64,000 nt of DNA. Origin: Achromobacter deleyi. Its GTDB lineage: Bacteria; Pseudomonadota; Gammaproteobacteria; Burkholderiales; Burkholderiaceae_B. This document shows positions 22,979-35,001 of this stretch, piece after piece (the first letter of the stretch is position 1; each line of letters opens with the position of its first letter). The stretch covers positions 1 to 64,000 of the forward strand of contig NZ_CADIJO010000001.1 in assembly GCF_902859705.1 (NCBI RefSeq), read 5' to 3'. The notes under the pieces were generated by a model that saw only the letters and a program-made list of their open reading frames with translations, ran no database searches and was not told where the DNA came from. A program made the translations under genes and the position numbers.

Positions 22979-23145
22979 CGTACTGCTGGTACCGCTACTG
23001 CTTCCATCAACTGCTACTTCGTACTGCTACTTCGTACGGCTATCAATTACTGCTACAGCGACTACGTACCGCAACTACGACTTCATACTGCGACTACAGG
23101 TACTGCTTACTACAGGTACTGCTACTTCTACTGCTGAAGATCCGC
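22979..23145 (-). repeat. Degenerate hexamer-repeat tract (GCAGTA / GAAGTA on minus strand)
   Basis: About 165 bp is built of roughly two dozen imperfect copies of a 6-mer close to G-N-A-G-T-A (minus strand), including a repeated 13-mer TACTGCTACTTCG on the plus strand. Base composition is much nearer 50% GC than the flanks. Open frames exist but have low-complexity Tyr/Thr/Cys content and no ribosome site, so I do not call a gene. Confidence 0.75.
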
Positions 23146-23215
23146 CGCTGTGGCCGGAAAAAACCGACCCCAGGCCATGATGCCGCCTGAGGCCGGCCGG
23201 GCTACAGCAAGCAGC

Positions 23216-23605
23216 TCACCGGGTGATCGGCGGGTATTCGAGTTCGCCGAACGTGTATTGGCCGCTGGCCTTGGCCTGGGCGAGTTCCTGCTGGACTTCG
23301 GCGCGCGACTTGGCGGCGGCCGGGGTTGCCTTGACGGGCGGGTATTGCAGTTCACCGAAGGTGTATTCGCCGCTGGTCTTGGCTTGTTGCAGCTGGGCTT
23401 GCACTTCCTGCGAGCTCAGGCTGGTGGCCTGGGGCAGGGCGGGCGGGTAGTCCAGTTCACCGAAGGTGTACTGGCCGCTGACCTTGGCTTGTTGCAGTTC
23501 GGTGGCGACCTGGGCGCTCGACTTGGCTTGCTCGACGCCGGCCGCTTGGGCGCCAGCGCCCACCAGGGCTAGGGAAATCAGCAGGGTAGTTGTCAGGGTT
23601 TTCAT
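23216..23605 (-). CDS. Secreted DUF4148 repeat protein
   Basis: This 129-residue protein has a signal peptide (MKTLTTTLLISLALVGAGAQA) and three near-identical 20-residue repeats at 36-55, 71-90 and 107-126, each of the form ELQQAK-x-SG-x-YTFGEL-x-YPP, spaced about 35 residues. This is the DUF4148 type found in several copies in Bordetella, Achromobacter and Burkholderia. Predicted periplasmic; function unknown. GGAGGT precedes the ATG, an excellent ribosome site suggesting high expression. A longer upstream frame is rejected. Confidence 0.9.
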   Translation of the reverse strand: MKTLTTTLLISLALVGAGAQAAGVEQAKSSAQVATELQQAKVSGQYTFGELDYPPALPQATSLSSQEVQAQLQQAKTSGEYTFGELQYPPVKATPAAAKSRAEVQQELAQAKASGQYTFGELEYPPITR

Positions 23606-23844
23606 AATGACCTCCAATTCGTTGTAAACGGGGCCGAATCCGGCGGCCCTCCGTCGTGGTTCGTTGTTTGTTCCCGATGACTGAATTGTGCGCGTCATCC
23701 CACCTGGGATAAACCCGTATATCTTGAAAACATCTTTCCAAATAACCGTGTAATCACCGGATTATGAAAATATTTCCCCGTAAATGGCATGGTCTCTGCC
23801 ATGGAACCCCTTAAGAAGAGGTAGGCGACAACCCATTGGCCCAT

Positions 23845-23872
23845 GAAAAAGCCCCTGCCGAGGCAGGGGCTT
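23845..23872 (-). terminator. Terminator after the M16 protease gene
   Basis: The stem AAGCCCCTGCC / GGCAGGGGCTT is followed by TTTTT on the minus strand, 28 bp past the stop codon. Confidence 0.85.
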
Positions 23873-23899
23873 GGAGGCTACCGGGAACGGCAGAGGGCG

Positions 23900-26653
<2,754 letters not shown>

Positions 26654-26781
26654 GGCGGACTATTCCTTTGGCATGGCAGAATCCGTTGGAGTGTATACGG
26701 TGGGAATGGTTCAGGGCGCGCCCGGCCGCGCCGCCCGCCGTGGTATCGGGCTGGTCCACGGCCCTGACCTGGAAATCGCGC

Positions 26782-27381
26782 ATGTCTTTATCACTGGAAA
26801 TCGAAACACCCCGCCTGGTGCTGCGCCAATGGCGGGCCGCCGACCGCAAGCCGTTCGCCGCCATGAACACGGATGCGCAGGTCACTCGCTACCTGCTGCC
26901 CATGACGGCGCAGGACAGCGATGCCCTGGCCGACCGGCTGGCCGCAGGCATCGATGAATATGGTTGGGGCTTCTGGGCGGTCGAGGCCCCCGGGGTGGCG
27001 CCCTTCATCGGGTTTGTCGGCATCAAGGCATTGCCGCCGTCGCTGCCGTTCGCGCCCGGCGTGGAAATCGGCTGGCGCCTGGCGCGCTCCTGCTGGGGCA
27101 GGGGCTACGCCAGTGAAGCCGCGCAAGCCGCGCTGCGTGTGGGATTCGAGCAGGTCGGCCTGTCCGAGATCGTCTCGTTCACGGCGCTGGAAAACGAACG
27201 CTCGCGCGCAGTGATGCACCGCTTGGGCATGCGGGAAGTGCCGCAACGCTTCGAGCATCCGGCCGTGCCCGACGGACATCCTTTAAAGACCCACGTGCTG
27301 TACCGGTTGGACCGAGACGCCTGGCGTGCCCAGAAAAATGGTGACGCGGATGCAGGCGGCGCGCCGGTTGCCGCGGCATAA
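26782..27381 (+). CDS. GNAT family N-acetyltransferase (RimJ/RimL-like)
   Basis: This 199-residue protein begins LEIETPRLVLRQW, the usual start of the Acetyltransf_3 group. Acetyl-CoA motif A is RGYASEAAQAAL and the end of the fold is FTALENERSRAVMHRLGM. It would transfer acetyl to an amino group, of a protein N-terminus or a small molecule. The substrate is not predictable. The start is at the ATG 26782. An upstream frame overlapping the M16 promoter is rejected. Confidence 0.88.
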   Translation: MSLSLEIETPRLVLRQWRAADRKPFAAMNTDAQVTRYLLPMTAQDSDALADRLAAGIDEYGWGFWAVEAPGVAPFIGFVGIKALPPSLPFAPGVEIGWRLARSCWGRGYASEAAQAALRVGFEQVGLSEIVSFTALENERSRAVMHRLGMREVPQRFEHPAVPDGHPLKTHVLYRLDRDAWRAQKNGDADAGGAPVAAA

Positions 27382-27675
27382 ACGGCGCAAAGCCGCGCCA
27401 ATGTGCAATGTTGCGCTGCAACGTCCTGGCGTGGCGGGGCAAATTTGAGGTTCGAGCGGTCGCGGGTGTAAGCTTTCCAGAACGTAGTTGCTGTTGCCGA
27501 CGGGATGCGCGACAGCCGTCTACAGGCTTCCCGTCCAACACCAGCCGCCGCCTCGGCGGGCTGTGGGGCCGGTTGTTCTCCGGCCGCTGCCCTTGCTCCG
27601 CAGGCGACGACGGTGCTTGTCGTTCGCGCCTTCGCCGCCGGCATCCTGCCGGCGCATCTTTCGGAGGAACGACCC
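27382..27675 (+). other. Structured leader / intergenic region before the 126-aa gene
   Basis: These 294 bp contain a weak promoter-like pair TTGAGG (27445) and TGTAAG (27467). They also contain G/C-rich hairpins such as GGCCGG-TTGTTCT-CCGGCC and GCCGGC-ATCCT-GCCGGC, the last ending shortly before GGAGGAA. No gene is visible. Confidence 0.4.
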
Positions 27676-28056
27676 ATGCTGACCGAGATCGTCACGCGTG
27701 CCTTGTCCCAATTGACCGGCAGCCCCATGAGCGGCGACCGCATCAAAGGACAGTTTCAGTACGCCTATGCCAGTGATGACGGCCAATTCGTGGCCATACT
27801 GACCCATGACATGACCACTTACGTGGTGGACCTGAGCACGCAGCGCTATTTCGCCGAGTGCGGCGGTTCGCCCAGGGGCTTTGCGGGGCATGTGCTCGAG
27901 ATGGAGGGCGCCGCGGCGCGCCAGCATCCCTGGCCCGCCGCCAACGACCTGTTCGACCTGGACATGGACGCGGATGAACTGTCGTGGCGCCAGTGTCCGG
28001 GCGTACGCGGCATGGCCGATGCCGCCAACCGATCTGTGGAGAGCCGCGCCGCCTGA
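27676..28056 (+). CDS. Hypothetical protein (126 aa)
   Basis: This soluble acidic protein with no signal peptide was not recognised. The core reads as a small alternating strand fold (GQFQYAYASDDGQFVAILTHDMTTYVVDL), followed by a Pro/Asp-rich tail. GGAGGAA eight bases before the ATG supports the start. An upstream in-frame extension covers the hairpin-rich leader and is rejected. It ends at a strong terminator, so it is a single-gene unit. Confidence 0.75.
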   Translation: MLTEIVTRALSQLTGSPMSGDRIKGQFQYAYASDDGQFVAILTHDMTTYVVDLSTQRYFAECGGSPRGFAGHVLEMEGAAARQHPWPAANDLFDLDMDADELSWRQCPGVRGMADAANRSVESRAA

Positions 28057-28086
28057 GAGTGGCCAGAAGCGGCAGTACCCTCACTG

Positions 28087-28112
28087 AACCGGCGATATCG
28101 CCGGTTTTTTTT
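28087..28112 (+). terminator. Terminator after the 126-aa gene
   Basis: The perfect palindrome AACCGGCGATATCGCCGGTT is followed by a run of T. Confidence 0.92.
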
Positions 28113-28148
28113 ATGGTGCCATGCGTACGGCTCGCTACAATTTGCGCC

Positions 28149-28706
28149 ATGACTACGCACGCAGACTTCGGCGCCCCGGAAGGCGCCACCCTGGTCGATT
28201 GCACGCACGAGCGGCACGCGGACCAGATCCTTGCCATCTTCAACGACGCCATCGCCACGTCGACCGCGCTGTACGACTACAAGCCGCGGCCGCGCGAGGC
28301 GATGCTGGGCTGGTTCCAGGCCAAGGCCAACGGCGGTTTTCCGGTGGTGGGGTTCGAGAACGCAGCGGGTGAGCTGATGGCCTTTGCCAGCTACGGCACC
28401 TTCCGCGCCTGGCCGGCCTACAAGTATTCGGTCGAGCATTCCGTCTACGTCGACGGCCGCTTTCGCGGGCAGGGCCTGGGCGAGGCGATGATGCGCGTGC
28501 TGATCGAACGGGCCCGCGCCAACCAGGTGCACCTGATGATCGGCGGCATCGATGCCGCCAACCAGGGCAGCATCCGGCTGCACGAGAAACTGGGTTTCAC
28601 GCATTCGGGCACGATCCGCGAGGCCGGATTCAAGTTCGGCCGCTGGCTGGACCTGGCGTTCTACCAGCTGACGCTCGACACGCCCACGCAGCCGGTCGAT
28701 GGCTGA
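28149..28706 (+). CDS. GNAT N-acetyltransferase, phosphinothricin-acetyltransferase type
   Basis: This 185-residue protein has the PAT/Bar signature: IFNDAIATSTALYDYKP near the N-terminus, YSVEHSVYVDGRFRGQGLGEAMM for acetyl-CoA binding, and FGRWLDLAFYQLTLD at the end. Family members acetylate phosphinothricin-like compounds or methionine sulfone/sulfoximine. In chromosomal copies the physiological substrate is usually unknown. The ATG at 28149 is chosen. Upstream Met codons overlap the preceding gene. Confidence 0.88.
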   Translation: MTTHADFGAPEGATLVDCTHERHADQILAIFNDAIATSTALYDYKPRPREAMLGWFQAKANGGFPVVGFENAAGELMAFASYGTFRAWPAYKYSVEHSVYVDGRFRGQGLGEAMMRVLIERARANQVHLMIGGIDAANQGSIRLHEKLGFTHSGTIREAGFKFGRWLDLAFYQLTLDTPTQPVDG

Positions 28707-28735
28707 GCGAGGCCGGCTGAACGGCTGCGGCTGAG

Positions 28736-29908
28736 CTACTTCGAGAGCACCCGCATCGCCTGTTCCAGGCCGGCCACCGTGACGGGATACATGCGGTCCT
28801 GCATGATGTCGCGCATCAGCGCGATGGACTGGCGGTACTGCCAGGAGGCCGTGGGCTCGGGGTTGAGCCAGACGGACTTGGGCCAGGCATCGAGCAGGCG
28901 GCGCATCCATTGCGCGCCGGGTTCTTTGTTGTAGTGTTCGACCGAACCGCCGGGCTGCAGGATTTCGTAGGGGCTCATGGTGGCGTCGCCGACGATGATC
29001 AGACGCCAGTCCGGGTTGTACTTGCGCAGCACGTCCCAGGTGTCGAAGCGCTCGTTCTGGCGTCGCCGGTTGCTCTGCCACAGGCTTTCGTAGGGGCAGT
29101 TGTGGAAGTAGTAGACCTCGAGATTGCGAAATTCGCTGCGCGCGGCCGAGAACAGTTCTTCAACGCGGCCGATGTGGTCGTCCATGCTGCCGCCGACGTC
29201 CAGCAGCATCAGCACCTTCACGGTGTTGTGGCGCTCGGGCACCATGCGCAGGTCCAGGTGGCCGGCATTGCGGGCCGTGCTGGCGATGGTGTCGTCCAGA
29301 TCAAGTTCGAGTTCGGCGCCTTGCCGCGCGAAGCGCCGCAGCCGCCGTAGTGCGACCTTGAAATTGCGCGTGCCCAGTTCGACCTGGTCGTCGTAGTCCT
29401 TGAACTGGCGCATGTCCCAGACCTTGACCGCGCTGCGGTTGCCGGCCGATTGGCCGCCCACGCGGATGCCCTCGGGGTGGTAGCCTCCGTTGCCGAACGG
29501 CGAGGTGCCGCCCGTGCCGATCCATTTGCTGCCGCCTGCGTGGCGTTCTTTCTGTTCTTCCATGCGCTCTTTGAAGAGCTCCATGAGCTTGTCCCAGCCG
29601 TGCTTTTCGATGGCGGCCTTTTCTTCGGGCGACAGGCTTTTCTCGAACTGCTTGATGAGCCAGTCCAGCGGAATGTCTTTTCCGGCCGGCAGGGCGGCCT
29701 CGATGCCCTTGTAGTAGGCGCCGAAGGCCTTGTCGTAGCGGTCGTAGAGCGATTCGTCCTTGACCAGCGTGGCGCGGGCAAGGAAATAGAAGTCGTCCAG
29801 CGTGGGCGTCATCAGGTCCTGGCGCAGCGCATCGACGAGCGTCAGGTATTCCTGCACCGAGACGGGCAGCTTGTGGGCCCGCAGGTGGTAGAAGAAATCG
29901 ATCAGCAT
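28736..29908 (-). CDS. VWA domain-containing CoxE-like protein
   Basis: This 390-residue protein has a helical N-terminal half and a von Willebrand A domain (about 200-390). The metal-site motif reads LLDVGGSMDD, so the first Ser of the usual DxSxS is Gly here, while the CoxE family commonly has DVSGSM. Together with the MoxR ATPase encoded 26 bp upstream it forms a MoxR/VWA pair, which act as metal-cofactor or complex-assembly chaperones. No CO dehydrogenase or other client gene is nearby, so the client is unknown. Confidence 0.88.
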   Translation of the reverse strand: MLIDFFYHLRAHKLPVSVQEYLTLVDALRQDLMTPTLDDFYFLARATLVKDESLYDRYDKAFGAYYKGIEAALPAGKDIPLDWLIKQFEKSLSPEEKAAIEKHGWDKLMELFKERMEEQKERHAGGSKWIGTGGTSPFGNGGYHPEGIRVGGQSAGNRSAVKVWDMRQFKDYDDQVELGTRNFKVALRRLRRFARQGAELELDLDDTIASTARNAGHLDLRMVPERHNTVKVLMLLDVGGSMDDHIGRVEELFSAARSEFRNLEVYYFHNCPYESLWQSNRRRQNERFDTWDVLRKYNPDWRLIIVGDATMSPYEILQPGGSVEHYNKEPGAQWMRRLLDAWPKSVWLNPEPTASWQYRQSIALMRDIMQDRMYPVTVAGLEQAMRVLSK

Positions 29909-29934
29909 GGGCGCGGCCAGGAAAGACGGCGTGG

Positions 29935-30816
29935 TCAGCGGCGCGGTGCGCCGCGGGTCATGGCGGCCAGGCGCTCCAGCAGGTGCACGTCTTGTTCGTT
30001 CTTGAGCAAGGCGCCGGCCATGAGCGGTACCGCGGTGGCGGTGTGCGCATCGATCTGCGCCGCGCTGACGTCTTCGGCGAGCAGCAGGCGCAGCCAGTCG
30101 AGCAACTCGGACGTGGACGGCTTTTTCTTCAGGCCGGGCGCATCGCGCAGGCTGAAGAAGGTGTCCAGCGCCGCGCGCAGCACGTCCTGCTTGAGCTCGG
30201 GGAAGTGCACGCCCACGATCTCGCGCATGGTTTCGCGATCGGGAAAGCGGATGTAGTGGAAAAAGCAGCGTCGCAGGAAGGCGTCCGGCAGGTCTTTTTC
30301 GTTGTTGGACGTGATGATCACCAGCGGCCGGTGGCGCGCGGAAATGGTCTGGCGCGTTTCGTACACATGGAATTCCATGCGGTCCAGTTCGCGCAGCAGA
30401 TCGTTGGGGAATTCGATGTCGGCCTTGTCGATTTCGTCGATCAGGAGCACCACCGGTTCCTCGGCATCGAAAGCCTGCCACAACGTGCCCTGCACGATGT
30501 AGTTGCGAATATCTCGGACCTTTTCGTCGCCAAGCTGCGAATCACGCAGGCGCGAGACCGCGTCGTACTCGTACAGGCCCTGATGCGCCTTGGTGGTGGA
30601 CTTGATGTGCCACTGCAGCAGCGGACGGCCCAGCGCACGCGCGACTTCCTCGGCCAGCATGGTCTTGCCGGTGCCGGGCTCGCCCTTGATCAGCAGCGGA
30701 CGCTGCAGCGTGAGCGCGGCGTTGACGGCCAGTTTCAGGTCATCGGTGGCGACGTAGCTGTCGGTGCCATCGAAGCGGACGGGCGATGCGGAAGGGGCGG
30801 TCTGGGCTGCGGACAT
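29935..30816 (-). CDS. MoxR-family AAA+ ATPase
   Basis: This 293-residue AAA+ chaperone has Walker A GEPGTGKT at 45-52, Walker B VVLLIDEIDKAD, sensor-1 VIITSNNEKDLPDAFLRRC and an all-helical C-terminal lid. First gene of a two-gene unit with the VWA protein, transcribed divergently from the cytochrome genes. The ATPase is expected to drive remodelling through the VWA adaptor. Confidence 0.93.
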   Translation of the reverse strand: MSAAQTAPSASPVRFDGTDSYVATDDLKLAVNAALTLQRPLLIKGEPGTGKTMLAEEVARALGRPLLQWHIKSTTKAHQGLYEYDAVSRLRDSQLGDEKVRDIRNYIVQGTLWQAFDAEEPVVLLIDEIDKADIEFPNDLLRELDRMEFHVYETRQTISARHRPLVIITSNNEKDLPDAFLRRCFFHYIRFPDRETMREIVGVHFPELKQDVLRAALDTFFSLRDAPGLKKKPSTSELLDWLRLLLAEDVSAAQIDAHTATAVPLMAGALLKNEQDVHLLERLAAMTRGAPRR

Positions 30817-30886
30817 GGATCGGCGGGCTTCTCGGGGTTGACGGGGATCAAGACCATCTTAAGGTATTAATCCTGAGCAATTATCG

Positions 30887-30892
30887 TACAAT
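30887..30892 (+). promoter_or_regulatory. Probable -10 element for the cytochrome c genes
   Basis: TACAAT is preceded 16 bp upstream by the poor -35 TATTAA. It predicts a leader of about 95 nt before the first cytochrome gene. Confidence 0.4.
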
Positions 30893-30994
30893 CAGGCGGT
30901 TTTGCAGTTGGGTTCGACCCGCAACGTGTTTGCCGGGGGCCTTTTCGTGTGAGCAGGCCCTAGTCCATAAGCCATACCAAGAAGAGCCATCCCA

Positions 30995-31348
30995 ATGAAG
31001 TTGCGATTCTCTCTGAAGTGCACGGTTTCCGTGTTGGCCGCAGTGGCATCCTGTGCGATCGCCGGCCAGGCAATTGCTGCAGACGCAGCGCCGGTCGGTA
31101 ATGTCCAGAACGCCCGCGACAAGGTCTCGATGTGCATCGGTTGCCACGGCATCGAAGGCTACAAAGCGACGTTCCCCGAGCTGTACCACGTTCCGAAGAT
31201 CGCCGGCCAGAACGCCAAATACATCGAGGCCGCCCTCAACGAGTACAAGAAAGGCGCGCGCAGCCATCCCACGATGGACGCCATTGCCGGCAGCCTGTCC
31301 GACCAGGACATCGCCGATCTCGCCGCGTACTACTCGAATCTGAAATAA
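30995..31348 (+). CDS. Class I monohaem cytochrome c (c-553-like), first of a pair
   Basis: This 117-residue periplasmic protein has a signal peptide ending AIAAD near residue 29. The haem motif CIGCH is at 47-51, and the Met in HPTM (about residue 94) is the likely sixth ligand. This is the small cytochrome class that shuttles electrons to terminal oxidases or serves as an enzyme subunit. The second cytochrome follows 12 bp downstream. No oxidase or dehydrogenase gene is adjacent, so the partner is unknown. Confidence 0.92.
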   Translation: MKLRFSLKCTVSVLAAVASCAIAGQAIAADAAPVGNVQNARDKVSMCIGCHGIEGYKATFPELYHVPKIAGQNAKYIEAALNEYKKGARSHPTMDAIAGSLSDQDIADLAAYYSNLK

Positions 31349-31360
31349 GGGGGCAACCAC

Positions 31361-31723
31361 ATGAACCGCATCATGCTTGCCCTCGCGGGCGCAACGCTGA
31401 CCATTTCGGGCGCCGCCGTCCAGGCTCAGGACCTGGCGGCTGGCAAGGCTGTTTTCGAGAAGGCCGCCTGCATTTCCTGCCACGGTGCCGACGGCAAGAC
31501 GGTGACTGACCCGGCCTACCCGATACTGGCCGGGCAGCATGCCGATTACCTGGTCCATGCGCTCAAGGCCTATCGCCGCGGCGCCTCGGGCAGCGCGGCC
31601 ACGGCCAACGTGCGCAAGAACCCCACCATGGGCGCCCTGGCTGGCCAACTGTCCGACGAGGACATCACCAACGTGTCAGCGTGGCTGGCGTCTTTGCCCA
31701 GCGATCTGGGTGTGCGCAAATAG
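31361..31723 (+). CDS. Class I monohaem cytochrome c, second of a pair
   Basis: This 120-residue periplasmic cytochrome has a signal peptide ending at about AVQAQ, CISCH at 37-41 and the axial Met in NPTMGALAG. It resembles its upstream neighbour (same LSDxDI C-terminal helix), suggesting an old tandem duplication. GGGGG precedes the ATG. A terminator ends the unit. Confidence 0.92.
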   Translation: MNRIMLALAGATLTISGAAVQAQDLAAGKAVFEKAACISCHGADGKTVTDPAYPILAGQHADYLVHALKAYRRGASGSAATANVRKNPTMGALAGQLSDEDITNVSAWLASLPSDLGVRK

Positions 31724-31746
31724 CGTGCGTCTTGGCCGCGCCAACG

Positions 31747-31775
31747 AAAAACCCTCGGTCAGCCGAGGGTTTTTT
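31747..31775. terminator. Terminator between cytochrome genes and the DUF1841 gene
   Basis: The stem AACCCTCGG / CCGAGGGTT has a TCAG loop, an A-run on the left and T6 on the right, and is likely bidirectional. Confidence 0.88.
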
Positions 31776-31804
31776 CTTGGGTGGCCACCCGCGCGCGGGG
31801 GCTT

Positions 31805-32245
31805 TCAGCGTTCGGCGCGCTGGCGGATCAGGTCGATGTAGGTATCGCTGTCCAGCGGCGTGCCCAGGCGCTGGGCTTCCCAGACCACACGGCCCAGGCA
31901 TTCCATGATTTCGTGCGCGGCCTGGTGCGCGTCGCTGCGGGCCACCAGGCGCTGGTAGGCGGCGCGGATGCCCGGCGGATGGTCGATCGACAACTGTTCG
32001 GCGATGGCCAGGTGCATCGACAGGTGCAGGAATGGATTGGTACGCCCCTTTTCGACGGCGTATTCCGCCGTCATGGCTTCGGGGCTTTCGAGGTCGCCGT
32101 GGTATTCGGGATGCTCGATGATCCAGTCCAGGGCCATCGCTTCCAGCGGGGTCAGGACCTCGTTGGCACGATGCTTGCGCCAGGTTTCGATGAAGAATTC
32201 GCGGACTTGGTCGCGGGAGGGGTTGAACATCTGGGGGGACGCCAT
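31805..32245 (-). CDS. DUF1841 family protein
   Basis: This 146-residue soluble protein of unknown function begins MASPQMFNPSRDQVREFF. Family members often start at the internal MFNPSRDQ (position 32230), and neither start has a clear ribosome site. The conserved His-rich helix (NPFLHLSMHLAIAEQLSIDHPPGIR) and the end DAHQAAHEIMECLGRVVWEAQR in adjoining pieces identify the family. The repeated His residues may bind metal, which is inference. Divergent from icd. Confidence 0.85.
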   Translation of the reverse strand: MASPQMFNPSRDQVREFFIETWRKHRANEVLTPLEAMALDWIIEHPEYHGDLESPEAMTAEYAVEKGRTNPFLHLSMHLAIAEQLSIDHPPGIRAAYQRLVARSDAHQAAHEIMECLGRVVWEAQRLGTPLDSDTYIDLIRQRAER

Positions 32246-32434
32246 ACGGGCTAGAGAGGGCTTTATTTTACCGCCCGCCGCCGTGGCGGCCGCCCGAAGC
32301 CGCCAATGCGATATAGAATTGGTTGCTATCCGCCATCCAGTGCGCGTTTCGCCAGGCCGCGCGGCCCGCGGACCGCACGCCAGCCGATGCGGCGCGCGCG
32401 TGCAGAAAAACCACCCGGAGCAAATGGAGCATTC

Positions 32435-33691
<1,257 letters not shown>

Positions 33692-33721
33692 TCGGGACCG
33701 GTCCGACCATGGTTGATGCAA

Positions 33722-33756
33722 AGCCCGCAAGCCTGCACAAGGCCTGCGGGTTTTTT
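33722..33756 (+). terminator. Terminator after icd
   Basis: CCCGCA-A-GCC / GGC-C-TGCGGG arms are followed by T6. Confidence 0.88.
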
Positions 33757-33859
33757 CGCGTCAGGAAGCGCCTTCGCCATTATGGAAAACCACAATGATG
33801 TGTATAGGCTTATGCGTATATATACGTCAAATTGAATCAGGTTGTTAGTTTCAGAGCAG

Positions 33860-33865
33860 TATAAT
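33860..33865 (+). promoter_or_regulatory. Probable -10 element for the glycosyltransferase gene
   Basis: A perfect TATAAT sits in an unusually AT-rich 110-bp stretch (33780-33890), 50 bp before the start codon. No -35 with normal spacing is visible, so an activator may be needed. Confidence 0.4.
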
Positions 33866-33914
33866 TCGTCGCCCCCTTGCGGCCATTTTTCAGTCCCGCT
33901 GATTTTTCCTAGAC

Positions 33915-34892
33915 ATGGCACAACCTGCTTCCGATATGCCGCCTTACGATGCTCCGGCATGTGTCCGCGGCCTGCGCGAGGCCAAGCGGATTGCGCTATT
34001 GATGGCGCCCAGGCTGGGTGACACGCTGTTGATGATGACCATGGCCCATAACCTGGTTGCGCATGGGCGCGAGGTCACCATATTCGGCGATTTTGCCTAC
34101 GGCTTGCGCAGCTGGTTCCCGGGTTTGGATATCCGTCCGTCCATGCTGGAGCAGGACGCCGCGTCGGTATTGGCGGACTACGACTGTGCCGCCCAGATGC
34201 ACGTGGGCTGGCCTTATGCCTTGCATGCTTACGCGAAGTCTTATTTCTATTACGACGCCCATGTGGTCATTACCGGCAAGGGCTTCGTGAAACTCAACCA
34301 GATCAGCGATTTTTGCCGCGACGTGTTGCGTTTGCCGTTGTCCGGTACGGACATCGGCCTGCGGCCGCCGCTGGCTGGCCGGCACCGCCATTATGAAACC
34401 CGGGTGGCGGTGCATCCCTCGTCGACCGGGGCGCAGCGATGCTGGGCTCCCCGGCATTTCGTCGAGCTGGGGTTGAGGTTGAAGCGCCAGGGCTACGACC
34501 CGGTATTCATCCTGGCGCCCCACGAGCGGGCCGAATGGACCTGCCTGACCGATGCGGGTCTGGCGATCCAGCAATCGCCATCGCTGGCGGACGTGGCGGC
34601 ATTCATCCATGAATGTGGCTGGTTCATCGGCAACGAGTCCGGCATCGGACACCTGGCCTCCAGCGTCGGCGTGCCGACGTTGACCCTGACGGGGCGGCCC
34701 ACCCGCACGAAAGCATGGCGGCCCGGTTGGTCGATGTCGCGCATTGCCTATCCTGTCTATATCCCGGGTGGGCGCTGGCGGGATCGTCTATGGCGAGAGT
34801 GGCTGCGGCCGGGCAGCGTCATGGCGGCTTTCGAGGGCCTGACGCGGGACTACAAGAAATCGATGACGCCGTTGAAGCGGGTCCGATTTTGA
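33915..34892 (+). CDS. Glycosyltransferase family 9 (heptosyltransferase-like)
   Basis: This 325-residue protein resembles ADP-heptose:LPS heptosyltransferases. An N-terminal Rossmann segment reads RIALLMAPRLGDTLLMMTMAHNL in two adjoining parts. The C-terminal nucleotide-sugar site is WFIGNESGIGHLASSVGVPTLTL, with family-9 spacing. It probably adds a sugar to the lipopolysaccharide core at the inner face of the inner membrane. The neighbouring O-antigen-ligase-like gene supports surface-glycan synthesis. The exact sugar is unknown. Confidence 0.85.
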   Translation: MAQPASDMPPYDAPACVRGLREAKRIALLMAPRLGDTLLMMTMAHNLVAHGREVTIFGDFAYGLRSWFPGLDIRPSMLEQDAASVLADYDCAAQMHVGWPYALHAYAKSYFYYDAHVVITGKGFVKLNQISDFCRDVLRLPLSGTDIGLRPPLAGRHRHYETRVAVHPSSTGAQRCWAPRHFVELGLRLKRQGYDPVFILAPHERAEWTCLTDAGLAIQQSPSLADVAAFIHECGWFIGNESGIGHLASSVGVPTLTLTGRPTRTKAWRPGWSMSRIAYPVYIPGGRWRDRLWREWLRPGSVMAAFEGLTRDYKKSMTPLKRVRF

Positions 34893-35001
34893 TCCTTGCC
34901 GAATCGTGCCGTACCGCAGTCGATGACCTGCGGGCAGATTCCCCTTGCGCGCAGCATGACGCTGCTGCGGCCTGACCCCTCTTGAATTGAAATCCCGGCG
35001 G

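Noticed and set aside
22979-23145. CRISPR-like array
   Set aside because: Units are about 6 bp and imperfect, with no spacer structure and no cas genes in the window.
22979-23180. Tyr/Cys/Thr-rich peptides encoded in the hexamer tract
   Set aside because: Several frames are open merely because the repeat lacks stops. There is no ribosome site and no conserved residue pattern.
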